Shown: piece after piece, positions 9,393 to 17,746 of the stretch
Position numbering within the stretch: the first letter of the stretch is position 1
Layout: the number at the start of each line of letters is the position of its first letter
Source of the DNA: JACCTU01 sp963700495
GTDB taxonomy: Bacteria > Actinomycetota > Thermoleophilia > Gaiellales > Gaiellaceae
Assembly (NCBI GenBank): GCA_963700495.1
Contig: CAVOXT010000002.1
Coordinates: 104,488 to 168,487, forward strand
Direction of reading: 5' to 3'
DNA: 64,000 nt
Made by a program: the position numbers and the translations under genes
The notes under the pieces: model-generated
The model's database searches: none
Seen by the model: only the letters and a program-made list of their open reading frames with translations
What the model was told of the DNA's origin: nothing

Positions 9393-9856
9393 TGCGCTTC
9401 CTGCTCTTCGATCGCATCACCGAGGCCGAGCGCGGAAAGCGGATCCAGGGCGTCAAGCTGGTGAGCCTCACGGACGGCGCGCTCGCCGACCACTACCCGC
9501 GCCGAGCGGTGCTGCCGCCGACGTTGGTCGTCGAGGCCATGGCGCAGCTCGGTGGAATGCTCCACGTCCTCAACCACGACTTCTCGGTCGAGATGCTGTT
9601 GGTGCTCGTCGACCGCGTGAAGCTGGCTCGCCCGGTGCTTCACGGCGAGACGATCACGATCGAGGTCTGGTCGGAGTACGACCACCCGTACGGCGCGACC
9701 ATGAACGGCGAGGCACGAGTCGACGGAGACGTGGTTGCGACCGCCGGCCGCATCGTCTACGCGCACGAGATCATCACCGACCCGAAGCGGATCCAGAAGG
9801 CACGGGATCGCTTCGCCTACCAGGGCGGCTCGCCCGCCGAGGTGTGGGTCGCGTGA
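9392..9856 (+). CDS. FabZ-like dehydratase, copy 2 (divergent loop)
   Basis: 154 residues, ATG 9392 sharing a base with the KS stop. Clearly paralogous to the gene at 7644: both begin MRFLLxDxI and keep His34 (LADHYPRRAVLPPTLVVEAM) and Glu48. The normal PxxPG after the His is altered to AVLPP, which reshapes the active-site loop. It could be an isomerase/dehydratase (FabA-like behaviour) or a partner subunit of copy 1. It sits between the active KS and the chain-length-factor-like gene, and overlaps the latter by four bases (GTGA at 9853). Confidence 0.8.
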   Translation: MRFLLFDRITEAERGKRIQGVKLVSLTDGALADHYPRRAVLPPTLVVEAMAQLGGMLHVLNHDFSVEMLLVLVDRVKLARPVLHGETITIEVWSEYDHPYGATMNGEARVDGDVVATAGRIVYAHEIITDPKRIQKARDRFAYQGGSPAEVWVA

Positions 9857-11130
9857 GCGTCGCGGTCGTGACGGGAGTGGGTGTCGTGTCGCCGCTGGCG
9901 ACGAGCGCGGCCGAGCATTTCGATGCCTGGATCGAGGGACGGTCCGCCGTCGCGGAGTCCGCCGAGCCCGAGTTCGAGAAGTACGCGCCCCAGCTCGAGG
10001 CCCGGGTCACCGGCTTCGACCGGAAAGAGGCGATCTCCAGCCGCATGCTCAGGAAGCTGCTGGCGCCGAGCGCGGGCTTCGCGGTCGGCGCCGCCGGAGA
10101 GGCGATCGCCGACGCCGGGCTCTCCGGCGAGCCCGAGGTGCTCGCGGACTGCGGGCTCTACATCGGATCGCTCTCGCTGGAGATCGACCCCGACGTCTTC
10201 ATCGCACCGCTGCGGGCGTCGCTCACGAGGGAGGGCGAGTTCGACCTGTCGCTGTTCGCCCAGCGGGGGATGAAGCTGCTCGATCCGCTGTTCCTCGTCC
10301 GCGCGCTGCCGAACGCCGGCCTCTGCGGAGTGTCTCTCGAGCATCAGGTGCTCGGACCGAACACGAACCTCACGAACGGCCCGACCTCGGGACTCGCGGC
10401 CGTCGCGCTGGCGGTGGCAGCGGTCGAGCGCGGCGAGATCCGCTGCGCGATCGCCGGCGGCTACGACTCGCTGCTCGTGATGGACGCCCTCGCCGAGCAT
10501 CTGATCGCCGGACGCCTGGCCCGGAACGGCGGTGCGCCCGAACGGGCATGCCGCCCCTTCGACCGCACCCGCGAGGGATACGCGCTCGGGGAAGGCGCCG
10601 CCTTCGTCGTCGTGGAGTCGGTCGAACACGCCCGGGAGCGCGGGGCGAACTCCTACGGCCGAATCCTCGGCTACTCGAGCACCACCGACCCGGGTCTCCT
10701 CGGCCCTTCGAGCCCCTTGGACGGCACTGCGCTCGAGCAGGCTGCCCGCCTGGCCCTCGAACGCGCGGGGACGGCCCCCGCGGAGCTCGGCGCCATCTTC
10801 GGCGACGGTCTTGCAACCGAGCTGGACGACATCCGGGAGAGCGACGCCGTCGGCCGCGTGCTCGACGGGGCCAAGGTGCCCTTCACCGCGCCGACGAGCG
10901 CGATCGGCTACACCGGCGCCGCCAGCGGGGTGTTCTCGCTGCTCCATGCCCTGGTCGCGGTCCGCCGAGGAGTGGCCCCGCCGCTCGCGAACTGCGACGA
11001 GCTCGACCCTCGCTGCCCGGTCCACCACCACTCCACTCCTGCGCCGCTCTCTCCGGAGACGGTCCTCGTGTGGAACAGCGAGCGCGGCGTCAAGAACGTC
11101 GCGATGGTCGCCGGCCCCGACGCCCCCTGA
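9853..11130 (+). CDS. Ketosynthase-like chain-length-factor-type subunit (catalytic residues lost)
   Basis: 425 residues from GTG 9853. Thiolase-fold protein of the FabF type (VAVVTGVGVVSPL at the N-terminus, RTREGYALGEGAAFVVVES in the middle). Aligned by eye with the KS at 8090, the nucleophile Cys is Pro177 in LTNGPTSGLAAV, the first His is Asp318 in IFGDGLATE, and the second His is Tyr353 in SAIGYTGAASG; the active-site Lys is Thr. It therefore cannot condense by itself and most likely pairs with the active KS as a chain-length factor does, although the usual CLF Gln is absent. Adjacent position and tight coupling support a heterodimer. Confidence 0.8.
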   Translation: MSVAVVTGVGVVSPLATSAAEHFDAWIEGRSAVAESAEPEFEKYAPQLEARVTGFDRKEAISSRMLRKLLAPSAGFAVGAAGEAIADAGLSGEPEVLADCGLYIGSLSLEIDPDVFIAPLRASLTREGEFDLSLFAQRGMKLLDPLFLVRALPNAGLCGVSLEHQVLGPNTNLTNGPTSGLAAVALAVAAVERGEIRCAIAGGYDSLLVMDALAEHLIAGRLARNGGAPERACRPFDRTREGYALGEGAAFVVVESVEHARERGANSYGRILGYSSTTDPGLLGPSSPLDGTALEQAARLALERAGTAPAELGAIFGDGLATELDDIRESDAVGRVLDGAKVPFTAPTSAIGYTGAASGVFSLLHALVAVRRGVAPPLANCDELDPRCPVHHHSTPAPLSPETVLVWNSERGVKNVAMVAGPDAP

Positions 11131-11140
11131 GAGCCGGAAG

Positions 11141-11980
11141 GTGTACGTCCTCGCCGCTCTGCTCATCCCGGTCGCGGTGGCAACCGCGCTCCTCACGAGG
11201 CTGTTCCTGCGCCAGGACCGCCTGATCTTCCGGCCCGGACCGGTGCTCGACCGCAGCCCGGCGAGCATCGGGATCCCCCACGAAGAGCTGCGGCTGGCGG
11301 CCGACGACGGAACGAGCGTGACCGCCTGGTGGGTCGCCGGAGCCGCGGAGGCACCGGTCGTCCTCTACTTCCACGGCAGCGAGGGCAACCTCACCCACGA
11401 GCTGCCGGTCGTGCACTTCCTCAACTCGCTCGGTGTCAACGCGCTGCTCGTCGAGTACGTCGGCTACGGCTCGGACGAGTTGCGGCCGAACGAAGCCGGC
11501 TGCTACCGGACCGCCGACGCGGCCTGGAGGTACCTGACGCAGGATCGGGGTTTCGCCGAGGACCAGGTGATCCTGTTCGGGCACTCGCTCGGGGCCGCCG
11601 TGGCGGCACGCAGCGCCGCAGGGCGTGGCTGCGCAGGGCTCGTTCTTCAGAGCGGCTTCACCTCGGTGAAGGATCTCGCTGCGCGCGCCTACCCGTACCT
11701 GCCGGTCCGGCCGTTCCTGCGGACCCGCATGGACGTGCTCGAGCCGGTCCGGCGCAGCCGGTGCGCGGTGCTCGTCATCCACTCGCGAGACGACGAGCAC
11801 ATTCCCTACGAGCAGGGCCGGCGCCTGTTCGACGAAGCCCGCGCGACGAAGAAGCTCGTCACGCTCCGGGGGTCGCACTTCGGCCTGACCTGGCACCGCT
11901 CACCCGAGATCAGGGCCGCGTGGCGCGAGCTGCTCGCACGGGACTTCAGCACCTGGGCGGCGCAGGCAGAGAGCAGCTGA
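11141..11980 (+). CDS. Membrane-anchored alpha/beta hydrolase (BEM46-like)
   Basis: 279 residues from GTG 11141, ten bases after the previous stop. Residues 2-18 are a hydrophobic anchor, then RLIFRPGPV, a hallmark of BEM46-type membrane hydrolases. APVVLYFHGSEGN forms the oxyanion loop, VILFGHSLGAAVAA holds the nucleophile Ser (GHSLG), VLVIHSRDDEHIPYEQ holds the Asp and LRGSHFGLTW the His. It could release or trim an acyl intermediate (thioesterase-like) or hydrolyse an ester of the product at the membrane. Its stop and the next ATG share a base (TGATG). Confidence 0.8.
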   Translation: MYVLAALLIPVAVATALLTRLFLRQDRLIFRPGPVLDRSPASIGIPHEELRLAADDGTSVTAWWVAGAAEAPVVLYFHGSEGNLTHELPVVHFLNSLGVNALLVEYVGYGSDELRPNEAGCYRTADAAWRYLTQDRGFAEDQVILFGHSLGAAVAARSAAGRGCAGLVLQSGFTSVKDLAARAYPYLPVRPFLRTRMDVLEPVRRSRCAVLVIHSRDDEHIPYEQGRRLFDEARATKKLVTLRGSHFGLTWHRSPEIRAAWRELLARDFSTWAAQAESS

Positions 11981-12603
11981 TGCGGGACGAGGTCCGCCGG
12001 ATCGCGCTCGGGACCAAGGGCTTCCTCACCGAGCCCGAGGGATTGCGCCTGTACGAGCTGGCACGCAGCAGCTCGGGCGACGGACCGTGTCTCGAGATCG
12101 GCTCCTACTGCGGCAAGTCGGGACTGTTCCTCGGGGAAGGGTGCCGGGAGACCGGCCGGCATCCGCTGTTCACCGTTGACCACCACCGCGGCTCCGAGGA
12201 GCACCAGCCGGGAGAGGCGTACCACGACGCCGAGCTCTACGACGACGGCGAGCAGGCGATGACGACGCTGCCTGAGCTGGTCCGGAACATCCGGACGGCC
12301 GGGTTGGAGAGCTGGGTTATCCCGCTCGTCGCCGAGTCGGAGATCCTCGGCCGGTATTGGCCCGAGCACAGTCTCAGCCTCCTGTTCCTCGACGGCGGGC
12401 ATTCGGAGTCGGACGCCTTCGGCGACTACCGGACCTGGCACCGCTGTCTCCGGCCGGGCGGGTACCTGTGCATCCACGACGTCTTCCCCGACGCGACCGA
12501 CGGCGGTCAGGCTCCGTACGGCGTCCTCTGCGAGGCGAGGTCGGACGACTCCTGGCAGTACGAGGGGATGGTCGAGACCCTCGCCGTCCTGAAGCGGCTG
12601 TGA
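11980..12603 (+). CDS. Class I SAM-dependent methyltransferase (Methyltransf_24-like)
   Basis: 207 residues. CLEIGSYCGKSGLFLGEGC is the SAM-binding motif I, HPLFTVDHHRGSEEH gives the acidic strand-2 residue, LSLLFLDGGHSESDAF is the DxxH-like strand-4 motif, and WHRCLRPGGYLCIHDVFPD follows. This order matches small-molecule or sugar methyltransferases of the Methyltransf_24/CmcI-like group, which often bind a divalent metal through the DGGH region. It overlaps both neighbours, so it is part of the biosynthetic operon. The methyl acceptor is unknown. Confidence 0.75.
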   Translation: MRDEVRRIALGTKGFLTEPEGLRLYELARSSSGDGPCLEIGSYCGKSGLFLGEGCRETGRHPLFTVDHHRGSEEHQPGEAYHDAELYDDGEQAMTTLPELVRNIRTAGLESWVIPLVAESEILGRYWPEHSLSLLFLDGGHSESDAFGDYRTWHRCLRPGGYLCIHDVFPDATDGGQAPYGVLCEARSDDSWQYEGMVETLAVLKRL

Positions 12604-13652
12604 GCACTGCGATCCGCTCCTCGCGCCACCTTGGAAAGTTCCCGCGTGCTCGAACGGACACGTGGGTGATGGTCGGCCAGGACGGCGGCCAGTCGATCGA
12701 CCTCGGCGATCAGGCCCTCGTCGTCTTCTCCGACACGCTGCTGCTGCCGACCGACGCTTCCGACCAGGTGTCCGACCGGCACAAGACCGCGCCCCCCTAT
12801 GCGGACGACGTCGCGGAGCGCGGCGTGTTCCTGGCGAACTGCGCCGCGCTCGTCGACGGGGCCGATCTGCGTGAGGGCCTCCGCCGCCTCAGGTTCTTCA
12901 CGGACGACGACGAGTTCCCCGTCGAGATCCTCGCGCCGACCGAGGACGAGACAGCGGCCGGCCTGCGCTTCTGGCCGGCTCACGGCGTGGCGTCCGGCGG
13001 CGGGGTCTACCTCTACTACCTCGGCATCGAGACGCTCACGCCGCGCGACGTGTGGGACTTCCGCAACGTCGGCGTGGGACTGGCCCGACTCGACCCGGAA
13101 ACGGGCCGCTGCGAACGGATCCGTGTCGACGGCGACTGGTGCCTGTGGCGGCCGCGGTCCGACGACTTTCACTTCGGCGTACAGGCGGTCCGGCACGACG
13201 GTCAGGCGTACGTCTTCGGGAGCACGCGCCACGGGCTGGACGTCTCGGCGCTGCTCGGCCGTGTGCCGCTCGAGGAGATCGCCGACCCGGGTGCGTACGA
13301 GTTCTACGACCCGGGACGCGACGCGTGGCTCGCCGACTCCGGTCTGGCCGGAAGTCTCGGCCCGTGCGGCAGTGACTTCTCAGTCTCGTTCAACGCGTAC
13401 CTCGGCCGGTGGCTGATGGTGTACGTCGACGCGTTCAGCAAGCAGCTCGCGCTCAGGCTCGCCGATCGGATCGAGGGGCCCTACTCCGAGCCGGAGATCG
13501 TCGGGCGGTTGCCTCATGCACCCGCGAGCGACCTGGTCTATCTCGGGTTCGAGCATCCGAAGTTCGCGCGCGACGACGGCCGCCGCGTTCTGGTCTCCTA
13601 CTGCGAGCCCCGCTTCGAGATGTGCTCGCTCCTCGAGGTCTCGTTCCAATGA
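12600..13652 (+). CDS. DUF4185-like beta-propeller protein (glycosidase-like fold)
   Basis: 350 residues from GTG 12600 (GTGA overlap). Recurrent short beta-strand segments suit a five-bladed propeller: QALVVFSDTLLLPTDAS near the start, DFHFGVQAVRHDGQAYVFGS in the middle, CGSDFSVSFNAYLGRWLMVY and LVSYCEPRFEMCSLL at the end. This pattern resembles DUF4185 proteins, which are related to family 43/62-type glycoside hydrolases. No signal peptide is visible, so it is probably cytoplasmic, unlike most glycosidases. A role in trimming or isomerising a glycosyl group of the product is a guess from context. The stop overlaps the next ATG. Confidence 0.5.
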   Translation: MSTAIRSSRHLGKFPRARTDTWVMVGQDGGQSIDLGDQALVVFSDTLLLPTDASDQVSDRHKTAPPYADDVAERGVFLANCAALVDGADLREGLRRLRFFTDDDEFPVEILAPTEDETAAGLRFWPAHGVASGGGVYLYYLGIETLTPRDVWDFRNVGVGLARLDPETGRCERIRVDGDWCLWRPRSDDFHFGVQAVRHDGQAYVFGSTRHGLDVSALLGRVPLEEIADPGAYEFYDPGRDAWLADSGLAGSLGPCGSDFSVSFNAYLGRWLMVYVDAFSKQLALRLADRIEGPYSEPEIVGRLPHAPASDLVYLGFEHPKFARDDGRRVLVSYCEPRFEMCSLLEVSFQ

Positions 13653-16135
13653 GTGACGAGACGCTGCAGGGTCTCGCGCAGCGCCTGCCGGCCTTCGGCG
13701 ACCGGCGCGCGCTCGGGCTGCGCGGCTCGTACGGCAGTCGTTGGTGGACCTATCGTCGGGTGCACGCCGAGGCCTTTCGCTTCGCCGGCCTCCTCGAGGA
13801 CCGCGGGGTTCAGGCAGGCGACCGCGTCGCGATCTGGGGCGCCAACGGGCCGGAGTGGGCCGCCGCTGCATTCGGCGCGATGCTCAGAGGCGCGGTCGTC
13901 GTTCCGATCGACGAAGGCACCTCGGCGTCGCATGCCTCGCAGCTCGTCGAGCTCGCCGGACCGCGGCTCGTCTTGCACGACCCGAACGTCGACGTCGGCG
14001 CGCTCGGCGTTCCGGGTCTGTCCCTCTTCACCGCCGCCGAGCACGCCGGCGAACGCAACGTCGTCGTGCCGGTCGGGCCGGAGGACCCGGCGTTCCTCCT
14101 CTTCACCTCGGGGTCGACGCGCGAGCCGCGCGGCGTGGTGCTGACGCACCGAAACCTCGTCAGCCAGGCCGCCGCTTTCCGACGTTGGCGATGGCTGACG
14201 CGGATGCACGCCTATCGCTTGCTGGCGCTCTCGCCCCTCAGCCACGTGCAGGGCCTCGTGATGGGACTGGTGGTGCCGGCCTCGCTCGGGCTGAGCGTCC
14301 TGTATTCCGAGTCCGTCGAGCCGGCGCACGTGATCCGGACGATCCGTCAGAACCGGATCAACATCCTGCTCGCCGTCCCAAGGGTGCAGGGAATGCTGGC
14401 CGACGCACTGCGCGCGTCCCCGTACGGCGACGGCCGCCGGACCCTCGGCGAGCGAGCGTCGGAGATCCGCGCGTTCGTGCTGCGGCGCCACGTGCTGTTC
14501 CTTGCGACGCGTCGACAGCTCGGCTACTCGTTCGGCGTCCTGCTCGTCGGTGGTGCGACGCTCGCGCCGGACGACGAGCGCTTCTGGTACGAGTGCGGCT
14601 ACGTGCTGGCTCAGGGGTACGGCCTCACGGAGACGAGCGCACTCGTTTCGGTCCACGTGAACGGTCCCTTCGGGGCGCGCCTCGGGTCGGTCGGACGAGC
14701 GCTCCCGCACCAGGACGTCCGGATCGGCGCCGACGGCGAAGTCCTCGTGCGCGGTCCGAATGTGACGGGCGGTGACGGCTACCTGCACACCGGCGACCTG
14801 GGCCGCCTCGATGCGCGCGGACGACTGTGGCTGCGGGGCAGGAAGGACGACGTGATCGTCACCGGCGAGGGCCTCAACGTCCACGCCGACGACGTCGAAG
14901 CGAGCCTCCGTGCCGTCGCGGGTGTCCGCGACGCGGTCGTCGCCGATCTCGACGACGGCGGTCAGGTTCACGCCGTGCTGTTGCTCGACGACGGCAGCGC
15001 GCCCGGCGAGGTCGTGGCGTCGGCCAATGCGACGCTCGAGCCGTATCAGCGCGTGCACAGCTGGAGCGTCTGGCACGAAGGCGACTTCCCGCGCACGAGC
15101 CTGCTCAAGGTGCGCCGCGCCGAGGTGATCGGCGCAGCCCGCGCCGGCAACGGCGGCACGGCGAGGCCGGACGCCGCCCCCGACCTCGGGACGATTCGCG
15201 CCGAGGGCGACCGCCGCCGCCGGTTGCAGCTGCTGGCCCGCTACCTCACGGATCCCGACAGTGGGAGCGACCCCGACGCGCAGATCGAGGACTTCGGGCT
15301 GAGCTCGCTCGACGCGGTCGAGCTGCTTGCGATGATCGAGGTGATCGAAGCGAGGCCGATGCCGCAGCTCTCGATCACACCGGCAACAACCGTCGCCGAG
15401 CTCCGCCGTTCGGTCTCGGGTCCGTCCCCAAAGCGCGTGCTGCCGACGCGCCAGCCTAGGTGGTCCGCCGCGTTGCCCGGGCGGTTGATGCGACTCGCGA
15501 CCCGGCCGCTGCTCGTCGGGAGCTGGGCACACCTCGCGGCGGGAGTCTCGGTCGTGCACGACCGCCCCCCGCGCGGGCAGTGCGTCCTCGCCGTCGCCCC
15601 GCACCGTCACTGGCTCGACGCGTTCGCGGTGCAAGCCGCCCTGCCCGCAGGGACGCGCACCATCACGGTCACGAACCGCGACTTCGCCGAGCACTTCGCA
15701 CCGACCGACGACGTGCCGCGCCGCGCGCGGTTTGCGGTCGGCTTCGCGTACCACCTTCTCTGGCCGATGGTCTTCCAGTTCGCGATCGTGCCGAACTACG
15801 GAAGCACGCGAGAGGGGCTCCAGGAGCTCGGCACAGCGATCGACCGCGGGCTCAGTCCGATCTCGTTCCCGAAGGGACTCGCGCCACCGGGACAGCCCAA
15901 CCCGCGTCACGAGCCCGGGATCGCCGAGCTCGCGACGCAGACCCAGCTGCCGGTGGTTCCCGTCTGGATCGACGGCAACGACGAGCTCGGCGTGCTGCCC
16001 CGCCGCAGAAGGCCCCGGGTGACGGTCCGGTTCGGCGAGCTCATACCCGTCGGTCCGCAGACCGAGCCGAACGAGGTGGTCGAGCGCGTCGAGGCCGCCT
16101 ACGAGCTGCTTGCACGTGCGGGGGGCATGCGATGA
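13649..16135 (+). CDS. Tri-domain acyl-AMP ligase / carrier / PlsC-type acyltransferase
   Basis: 828 residues, intact. Residues 1-520 are an AMP-forming acyl ligase: FLLFTSGSTREPRGVVLTHR (ATP loop), AQGYGLTETSAL, YLHTGDLGRLDARGRLWLRG and FPRTSLLKVRRAEV with the adenylation Lys. Residues about 535-600 are a carrier domain with Ser553 in DFGLSSLDAVELLAM. Residues about 625-828 are a glycerolipid acyltransferase domain with the HX4D motif (His652, Asp657; PHRHWLDAFAV). The protein could activate a fatty acid, load it on its own carrier and pass it to an alcohol or lysolipid. Aas-type proteins combine the outer two activities, but an internal carrier is unusual. Four-base overlaps on both sides. 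Confidence 0.85.
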   Translation: MSDETLQGLAQRLPAFGDRRALGLRGSYGSRWWTYRRVHAEAFRFAGLLEDRGVQAGDRVAIWGANGPEWAAAAFGAMLRGAVVVPIDEGTSASHASQLVELAGPRLVLHDPNVDVGALGVPGLSLFTAAEHAGERNVVVPVGPEDPAFLLFTSGSTREPRGVVLTHRNLVSQAAAFRRWRWLTRMHAYRLLALSPLSHVQGLVMGLVVPASLGLSVLYSESVEPAHVIRTIRQNRINILLAVPRVQGMLADALRASPYGDGRRTLGERASEIRAFVLRRHVLFLATRRQLGYSFGVLLVGGATLAPDDERFWYECGYVLAQGYGLTETSALVSVHVNGPFGARLGSVGRALPHQDVRIGADGEVLVRGPNVTGGDGYLHTGDLGRLDARGRLWLRGRKDDVIVTGEGLNVHADDVEASLRAVAGVRDAVVADLDDGGQVHAVLLLDDGSAPGEVVASANATLEPYQRVHSWSVWHEGDFPRTSLLKVRRAEVIGAARAGNGGTARPDAAPDLGTIRAEGDRRRRLQLLARYLTDPDSGSDPDAQIEDFGLSSLDAVELLAMIEVIEARPMPQLSITPATTVAELRRSVSGPSPKRVLPTRQPRWSAALPGRLMRLATRPLLVGSWAHLAAGVSVVHDRPPRGQCVLAVAPHRHWLDAFAVQAALPAGTRTITVTNRDFAEHFAPTDDVPRRARFAVGFAYHLLWPMVFQFAIVPNYGSTREGLQELGTAIDRGLSPISFPKGLAPPGQPNPRHEPGIAELATQTQLPVVPVWIDGNDELGVLPRRRRPRVTVRFGELIPVGPQTEPNEVVERVEAAYELLARAGGMR

Positions 16136-17403
16136 GGGTCACCATCCTCACGGCCGGGTCGCGCGGCGACATCCAACCGTACGTGGCGCTCGGCGCCGGC
16201 CTGCGCCACGCCGGCTTCACCGTGCGGCTGGCGACCCACGTCGGCTTCCGGGATCTCGTCGAGTCGCAGGGCCTGGAGTTCGCCAAGGTCGCGCATCCCT
16301 CGGACGTGCTGACCACGGACCCGCGTTGGGAGGCGCTTCAGAACGCCGGCGACACCGCCGGACGGTTCGTGCGCCGCTCCGCGCGGGTCGTGCGGATGAT
16401 TCAGCCGCTGCTCACGGGAATGCTCGACGACTACTGGGCGGCGTGCCAGGGAGCAGACGCGGTCATGAGCTCCGTCGCCGGAATCGGCGGGCCTCAGCAG
16501 GCCGCCGCTCTCCACGTTCCACACTGCTGGGCGCTCGTCCAGCCGATGAGTCCGACCGCCGAGTACCCGCACTTCATGGCCCCCGCCCCGCGCCGCCTGC
16601 CGCGACGGCTCAACTTCCGCACCCACGTCATCGCCGAGCGGGTTCACTGGCGTCTGTTCCGCGCCGCCGTCAACCGTTGGCTGGCCGCCAACCTCGGCGC
16701 GGGTTCGGTTCCCAAGCCCGCGCCGGGCGGCCTCTTCGGATCCGGTGCCGGCTCGATCGTGTACGGGATCAGCCCCTCGGTGGTTCCGCGGCCGAGCGAC
16801 TGGCCGCCGAACATCGCGCAGTTCGGTCACTGGTTCCTCGACTCGGCGCCCGACGCGACCCTTCCGGCCGAGCTCGAAGACTTCCTCGATGCGGGCGCTC
16901 CGCCCGTCCTCGTCCATGCGGACCGGATCGGCGTGACCCCGCGCGAGGACTTCGTCGCGATGGCTGTCCGCGTGCTTCAGCGCCTCCGTTTGCGCGGACT
17001 CGTCTCCGGACCGGAGGCGGGAGCGCTGCCCGACTCGGCTCTGTACATCCCACCGGTTCCTTTCGACCGGCTCTTCCCGCTGGTTGCCGGCGTCGTGCAC
17101 CACGGCGGCGTCGGGACGACCGCGACGTCGTTGCGAGCGGGGATCCCGAGCTTCGGTGTGCCCGGGTTCTTCGACCAGCAGTTCTGGACCTCACGCGTTG
17201 CGGCGCTCGGCGCGGGACCTCGCCCCGTGGCGGCGCGACGAATGACGGAAGCGCGGTTCGAAGCGGCGATCGCGCAGCTCGTCGGCGACGCCTCGATCCG
17301 AACGCGGGCCGCCGAGCTGGGACGCCGGATCAGGTGCGAGCGCGGAGTCGACGAGGCCGTCGTCCACCTGCGGGCCGTCCTCGCTGGAGCGAGCGATGCC
17401 TAG
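16132..17403 (+). CDS. GT1-family glycosyltransferase (sterol/macrolide glycosyltransferase type)
   Basis: 423 residues from ATG 16132 (ATGA overlap). The N-terminus TILTAGSRGDIQPYVALGAG is the acceptor-side signature of sterol 3-beta- and vancomycin-group glucosyltransferases. The donor-side signature includes LVAGVVHHGGVGTTATSLRA and GIPSFGVPGFFDQQFWTSRV, with the conserved HHGG and DQ. It transfers a nucleotide-activated hexose to a hydrophobic aglycone. The middle segment VLVHADRIGVTPREDF replaces the common VYVGFGSM strand, a mild divergence. A lipid or polyketide acceptor from this cluster is the natural assumption. Confidence 0.85.
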   Translation: MRVTILTAGSRGDIQPYVALGAGLRHAGFTVRLATHVGFRDLVESQGLEFAKVAHPSDVLTTDPRWEALQNAGDTAGRFVRRSARVVRMIQPLLTGMLDDYWAACQGADAVMSSVAGIGGPQQAAALHVPHCWALVQPMSPTAEYPHFMAPAPRRLPRRLNFRTHVIAERVHWRLFRAAVNRWLAANLGAGSVPKPAPGGLFGSGAGSIVYGISPSVVPRPSDWPPNIAQFGHWFLDSAPDATLPAELEDFLDAGAPPVLVHADRIGVTPREDFVAMAVRVLQRLRLRGLVSGPEAGALPDSALYIPPVPFDRLFPLVAGVVHHGGVGTTATSLRAGIPSFGVPGFFDQQFWTSRVAALGAGPRPVAARRMTEARFEAAIAQLVGDASIRTRAAELGRRIRCERGVDEAVVHLRAVLAGASDA

Positions 17404-17746
17404 CGTCTACGGGCTGCACCGCGTGCGCCTCCGCCCCGGCGTCGACCCGGAGGAGTTCGAGCGGTTCACGCTCGCGGAGTTCCTGCCGGCGCTTCAGGCG
17501 CTGCACGCTCCGGGTGTGCAGTTCGCGCTCCTGAAAGCAGAGCGCGGCGCGGACGCGGGCGAGTATCAGTTCATGATGGTCTTCGACAGCGTCGAGACCC
17601 GCGATCGGTACTTCCCGGAGGAAGTTCGCGCGTCGGACGAGCTGATCGAGCTGATCCAGCCGCTCGCACCGCTCGCCGAGGTCTGGGAGGGGCTGTCGGC
17701 CCGCGAGAAGACGGACTGGCTGAGGCTCGGGGACGGCCCGTCGTGA
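17396..17746 (+). CDS. Small dimeric alpha-beta-barrel-like protein, unknown role
   Basis: 116 residues; its ATG lies eight bases inside the end of the glycosyltransferase. The sequence VYGLHRVRLRPGVDPEEFE followed by FEQ-like helix, YQFMMVFDSVETRDRYFPEE and a C-terminal helix fits a ferredoxin-like dimeric barrel (EthD/NIPSNAP/monooxygenase-type), but I recognise no catalytic residues. In polyketide loci such proteins may be cyclases or oxygenases. Tight coupling to both neighbours shows it is expressed with the cluster. Function unassigned. Confidence 0.5.
   Translation: MPSVYGLHRVRLRPGVDPEEFERFTLAEFLPALQALHAPGVQFALLKAERGADAGEYQFMMVFDSVETRDRYFPEEVRASDELIELIQPLAPLAEVWEGLSAREKTDWLRLGDGPS

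Noticed and set aside
13598..15910. 770-residue minus-strand open frame
   Set aside because: Lies exactly opposite the tri-domain ligase gene and is His/Arg/Asp-rich without motifs, the usual mirror of a GC-rich gene.
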